DNA from: Enterococcus sp. 4G2_DIV0659
GTDB lineage: Bacteria; Bacillota; Bacilli; Lactobacillales; Enterococcaceae
Direction of reading: 5' to 3'
Assembly (NCBI RefSeq): GCF_002140715.2
Contig: NZ_NGLE02000001.1
Location: 2,508,001 to 2,572,000, forward strand
Length of the DNA stretch: 64,000 nt
Position numbers and translations under genes: made by a program
Shown here: one piece after another, positions 61,463 to 64,000 of the stretch
How the letters are laid out: every line of letters begins with the position of its first letter
How positions within the stretch are numbered: the stretch's first letter is position 1
Notes under the pieces: model-generated
Databases searched by the model: none
Seen by the model: the letters and a program-made list of their open reading frames with translations, nothing else
What the model was told of the DNA's origin: nothing

Positions 61463-61807
61463 ATGATTAAAAGTTCTTTTAAACGAAATGGCGCAGGTCA
61501 AATCGTTTCATTTGAAGTCTCAGGGCATGCCGAATCAGGTCCTTATGGCAGTGATATCGTTTGTGCAGCTGTGTCTGCTTTAGCGATTAGCACAGTCAAT
61601 GGCATTGATGCTTTAGCTGGTTTTGAACCGATTGTTGAAACCAACGAAACAGAAGGTGGTTACCTTTATGTTGAGATGATTTCAAAAGCCAATCAAGAAC
61701 AAACCAACATTGCCCAAATTCTCTTGGAAAACCTTTTACTAGGTTTACAAGCAGTCGAGCAAGAAAATCTTGAATTTATTCAAGTCAAAACCATAAATGA
61801 AAAATAG
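61463..61807 (+). CDS. prp: Ribosomal-processing cysteine protease Prp
   Basis: The ATG at 61463 gives 114 residues. The catalytic histidine lies in VSGHAESG (about residue 22) and the cysteine in DIVCAAVSAL (about residue 34), as in Staphylococcus Prp. It removes the N-terminal extension of L27 after the LQxFA motif, an essential step. The gene lies between rplU and rpmA as in all Firmicutes with the L27 extension. It may also process the scaffold and capsid of the neighbouring prophage. Confidence 0.95.
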   Translation: MIKSSFKRNGAGQIVSFEVSGHAESGPYGSDIVCAAVSALAISTVNGIDALAGFEPIVETNETEGGYLYVEMISKANQEQTNIAQILLENLLLGLQAVEQENLEFIQVKTINEK

Positions 61808-61819
61808 GAGGTGCAGACT

Positions 61820-62107
61820 ATGTTATTAAACATGAATTTACAATTATTCGCCCACAAAAAAGGTGGAGGTTCTACTTCCAATGGTCGTGATTCAGAATCT
61901 AAACGCCTAGGTGCTAAAAGTGCTGATGGACAAACTGTTACTGGTGGATCAATTTTATACCGTCAACGCGGAACTAAAATTTACCCAGGAGCAAACGTCG
62001 GTATTGGTGGCGACGACACGTTATTTGCTAAAGTTGATGGTGTAGTACGTTTTGAACGTAAAGGCCGCGACAAAAAACAAGTGTCTGTTTATCCAGTAGC
62101 TCAATAA
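61820..62107 (+). CDS. rpmA: 50S ribosomal protein L27
   Basis: The ATG at 61820 is behind GGAGGTG. The 95-residue precursor has the extension [11 protein letters not shown], cut by Prp before HKKGGGST, and the conserved L27 core [10 protein letters not shown] and QRGTKIYPG. The new N-terminus reaches the peptidyl transferase centre. A strong terminator follows. Confidence 0.97.
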   Translation: MLLNMNLQLFAHKKGGGSTSNGRDSESKRLGAKSADGQTVTGGSILYRQRGTKIYPGANVGIGGDDTLFAKVDGVVRFERKGRDKKQVSVYPVAQ

Positions 62108-62121
62108 TAATTGAATTTACC

Positions 62122-62161
62122 AGCTCTATCTCTTGTGTAGTAAGGGATAGGGCTTTTTTTT
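62122..62161 (+). terminator. Terminator of the rplU operon
   Basis: AGCTCTATCTCTT pairs with AAGGGATAGGGCT, with G-U wobbles, followed by eight T residues. Confidence 0.88.
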
Positions 62162-62330
62162 ATGTAAAAATGGTTAAAGATGCATCTGCATAACTAAATT
62201 GAAAAGAAGAGTAAAATATCATAATGATTAGTTGTAATTTTATTGAAAAATAATTAAAAAAATTTAACTTACGAGAAATTTATTTTTATGATAGCATGAA
62301 CTCTGTTACAAAAATAGAGGAGAGTGTATT

Positions 62331-62807
62331 ATGCCAAAAACAAAAAAAGAAGGGTTATTTTTTACTACCATTGTGTGTTTTTTTATGGTGGTATCTATGA
62401 GTGCCTATAATCTCTTATTACATGGGCAATTTTCATTAAGTAATTTAGTCGGTGGGCTTGTGCCAGGGTTTGTTGTTGCTTTTTTATTGGACATATTCCT
62501 TGTTTCATCAACAGCGAAGAAGATTGCTTTTGCTTTGCCAATAAATAAAGAGAAAAAAATCTACATGATTCTTGCTGTTTCTAGTTGTATGGTTTTAGGA
62601 ATGGTTCTTTTTATGTCGATGTACGGTGTTATCGTTCAATTTGGTTTTACAGATGGTTTTTTGAACTATTACCTTGAAGGAGTTACTAAAAATCTGATTA
62701 TGGCTTTACCATTACAACTATTGTTTGTGGGACCGATTTGCAGAATGATTTTAAGCAAGACCCGTCAAAGTAGTTGGCTAAAAGAAAATAGCCGAATAAA
62801 AGAATAG
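62331..62807 (+). CDS. DUF2798 family membrane protein
   Basis: The 158-residue protein has about four transmembrane helices (FFTTIVCFFMVVSMSAYNLL, LVGGLVPGFVVAFLLDIF, MILAVSSCMVLGMVLFMSM, LIMALPLQLLFVGPICRMI). The pattern ALPLQLLFVGPI near the end is typical for DUF2798 proteins of unknown function. AGAGGAGAG precedes the start. It is monocistronic. Confidence 0.75.
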   Translation: MPKTKKEGLFFTTIVCFFMVVSMSAYNLLLHGQFSLSNLVGGLVPGFVVAFLLDIFLVSSTAKKIAFALPINKEKKIYMILAVSSCMVLGMVLFMSMYGVIVQFGFTDGFLNYYLEGVTKNLIMALPLQLLFVGPICRMILSKTRQSSWLKENSRIKE

Positions 62808-62812
62808 ATGAA

Positions 62813-62868
62813 ATAAAATGAGATGAATGAAACTGAAACTAGTTTTTTTGTCTCATTTTTATTATTAT
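62813..62868 (+). terminator. Terminator after the DUF2798 gene
   Basis: AAAATGAGA at the left pairs with TCTCATTTT on the right, separated by about 25 bases, followed by a T-rich region. Position after the stop supports a terminator role. Confidence 0.55.
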
Positions 62869-62961
62869 ATAAAAATAATGATATGAAAAAGGATATAGAT
62901 TTCCAAAAACGATAGGAAATTGTTATAATTAGTATAATATTGATTAAGGAGGCCTTCAACG

Positions 62962-63366
62962 ATGGAAATACACGAGAGAATAGTCAGGTTATTAAACTCT
63001 AGCACAGTATTTTTGATTTCAACCATTGATCAACGGAATTTTCCGACGGTAATCACGGTTTCAGAGCCATTATGGAGAGAGGGCTTGTTAAAGTTACAGT
63101 TTTATCTAGATGGAAATGGTGAAACTGTTAAAAATATTCAATGTAATTCAAATGGGTCGGTGTGTTGCTATGAAGAAATCGAGCATGAAAGTCTGCTTTT
63201 AAAAGGGAAATTTACAATTGAACAAATTGAATCATTCGAAAAAATTGTCCCCAAATTATCAGATTATCAAAAAGAATTGAACCATCAAGCCCCTGTGTTA
63301 GTTACCTTTGAAACATGGACAGCTAGGATACATATGGATAAAAAAACCAAAGACATTATTGTTTAG
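62962..63366 (+). CDS. Pyridoxamine 5'-phosphate oxidase-like FMN-binding protein
   Basis: The 134-residue protein is a short split-barrel flavin-binding protein of the general stress protein 26 type (VFLISTIDQRNFPTVITVS, LKLQFYLDGNGETVKNIQ). It lacks the C-terminal part of true PdxH, so the substrate is unknown. AGGAGG precedes the start. Confidence 0.72.
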   Translation: MEIHERIVRLLNSSTVFLISTIDQRNFPTVITVSEPLWREGLLKLQFYLDGNGETVKNIQCNSNGSVCCYEEIEHESLLLKGKFTIEQIESFEKIVPKLSDYQKELNHQAPVLVTFETWTARIHMDKKTKDIIV

Positions 63367-63594
63367 CACACCAAATAACTGGTATTTATAAAAACGTATT
63401 TTAAAGAGTTACGCCCCAAACATGTTCGTCTCAACTTCCTTTTTTTCTTAAGTAAAACTTGTTGATTTTTCTTTTTTCTTAATAAGACTTCATTATTTAT
63501 TTGAGAATTTTTATGTTTGAATTAAGTTTTTTGACGTATAGTTTATTTATAGCTTATCACAAATGATGAGCGTTGATAGAAAGGAGGAATGACG

Positions 63595-63741
63595 ATGTAC
63601 GCTGTAAAGGTATTACATGGGTATATTGGTAAAGACGGACAACGTACAAGGGACAAAAAATATGTTCGAATCTTTCCAAATAAACATTTTGCAGAAAAAT
63701 TCGCTGATAAAATTGGCGGTCGAGTGAAAGAACTTAGATAA
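63595..63741 (+). CDS. Small conserved-looking protein, unknown
   Basis: A 48-residue frame starts at ATG 63595 behind AAAGGAGG and ends at 63741. It is basic and aromatic (MYAVKVLHGYIGKDGQRT, KYVRIFPNKHFAEKFADK). The strong binding site and the terminator behind it support a real gene. No family is recognised. Confidence 0.65.
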   Translation: MYAVKVLHGYIGKDGQRTRDKKYVRIFPNKHFAEKFADKIGGRVKELR

Positions 63742-63755
63742 ATAGATAACATTTA

Positions 63756-63815
63756 AAAATAAGCCGAGCTTTACGAAAATTAATCGTTAAATTTTCGTAA
63801 AGCTCGGCTTATTTT
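63756..63815. terminator. Perfect bidirectional terminator
   Basis: Perfect 25-bp arms (63756-63780 and 63791-63815) surround a 10-base loop, with A-rich left and T-rich right flanks, so it can work in both directions between the small gene and the convergent phosphoesterase gene. Confidence 0.92.
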
Positions 63816-63860
63816 AAGGGAGTTATGTTGTCGTTTTTTTCCTATCTTCACTTGAAAAGG

Positions 63861-64000
63861 TTATACATAGAGATCAAAAACAGCGATTTCTGGTGGAACT
63901 CTAAAACGCGCTGGGATTTTTGTTGTACCCAAACCTGTATTGACGTATAAGGTTGTGTCATTGGCTAGCGTATAAAATCTTTCAAAATAATTTTCTGCCA
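63861..64000 (-). CDS. Metallophosphoesterase, C-terminal end (partial)
   Basis: The minus strand codes for 46 residues (starting inside the gene, ending TAA at 63863-63861) that include LYVNTGLGTTKIPARFRVPP, the C-terminal signature of YkuE/YaeI-like calcineurin-type metallophosphoesterases. The rest of the gene lies beyond the right edge. Confidence 0.8.
   Translation of the reverse strand, partial: AENYFERFYTLANDTTLYVNTGLGTTKIPARFRVPPEIAVFDLYV

Overview
The window is a piece of a low-GC Firmicutes chromosome. The L21-Prp-L27 operon, the L27 N-terminal extension and the WxL/MucBP-era style of surface proteins point to the genus Enterococcus, close to E. faecalis in the housekeeping proteins; the species cannot be fixed from sequence alone. 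Host genes form the two ends: the 3' end of pta, tsaE and a GNAT gene on the left, and tRNA-Arg(UCU), rplU, prp, rpmA and small membrane or FMN-binding proteins on the right.

Bases 1300-14000 are host accessory DNA. A Crp/Fnr-like regulator faces three secreted or anchored surface proteins built from bacterial Ig and MucBP repeats (two share a duplicated N-terminal module). A family 4 phospho-glucosidase and a secreted leucine-rich-repeat protein follow. A minus-strand operon of four overlapping or closely packed genes (two GNAT acetyltransferases, an alpha/beta hydrolase, an RpiR regulator) ends the section.

Bases 14187-23252 hold a complete siphophage tail gene set (tube, frameshifted chaperones, tape measure, distal tail, tail-tip lysin with lysozyme and CHAP domains, baseplate protein, three small fibre proteins) with no integrase, replication, terminase, portal, capsid, holin or endolysin gene beside it. 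It is either a prophage remnant or a domesticated tail particle (tailocin-like).

Bases 23775-60797 are an apparently complete 37 kb siphophage-type prophage integrated in the 3' end of tRNA-Arg, with 13-bp att repeats. Order: integrase, lipoprotein, ImmA-like protease, repressor, Cro, early small genes, recombination and replication genes (AAA ATPase, Sak4-like ATPase, DUF669, DUF2303, SF2 helicase, primase-helicase, RusA), ArpU late regulator, terminase, SPP1-type portal and minor head protein, scaffold, capsid, connectors, tail with a second -1 frameshift, receptor-binding protein, holin, amidase and a right-end membrane gene. Several genes look like morons (two reverse-oriented early genes, a secreted protein before the terminase, a membrane-anchored protein at attR).

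The most striking connection is between phage and host. The prophage scaffold and major capsid protein both begin with the same short extension, ending in LQxFA, as host L27, and the protease expected to remove it (Prp) is encoded just beyond attR. Also of interest are the capsid-less tail locus with its fibre cassette, whose ribosome binding sites encode the conserved last residues of each preceding protein, and a DUF4145 (HEPN-like) reverse gene in the replication region.
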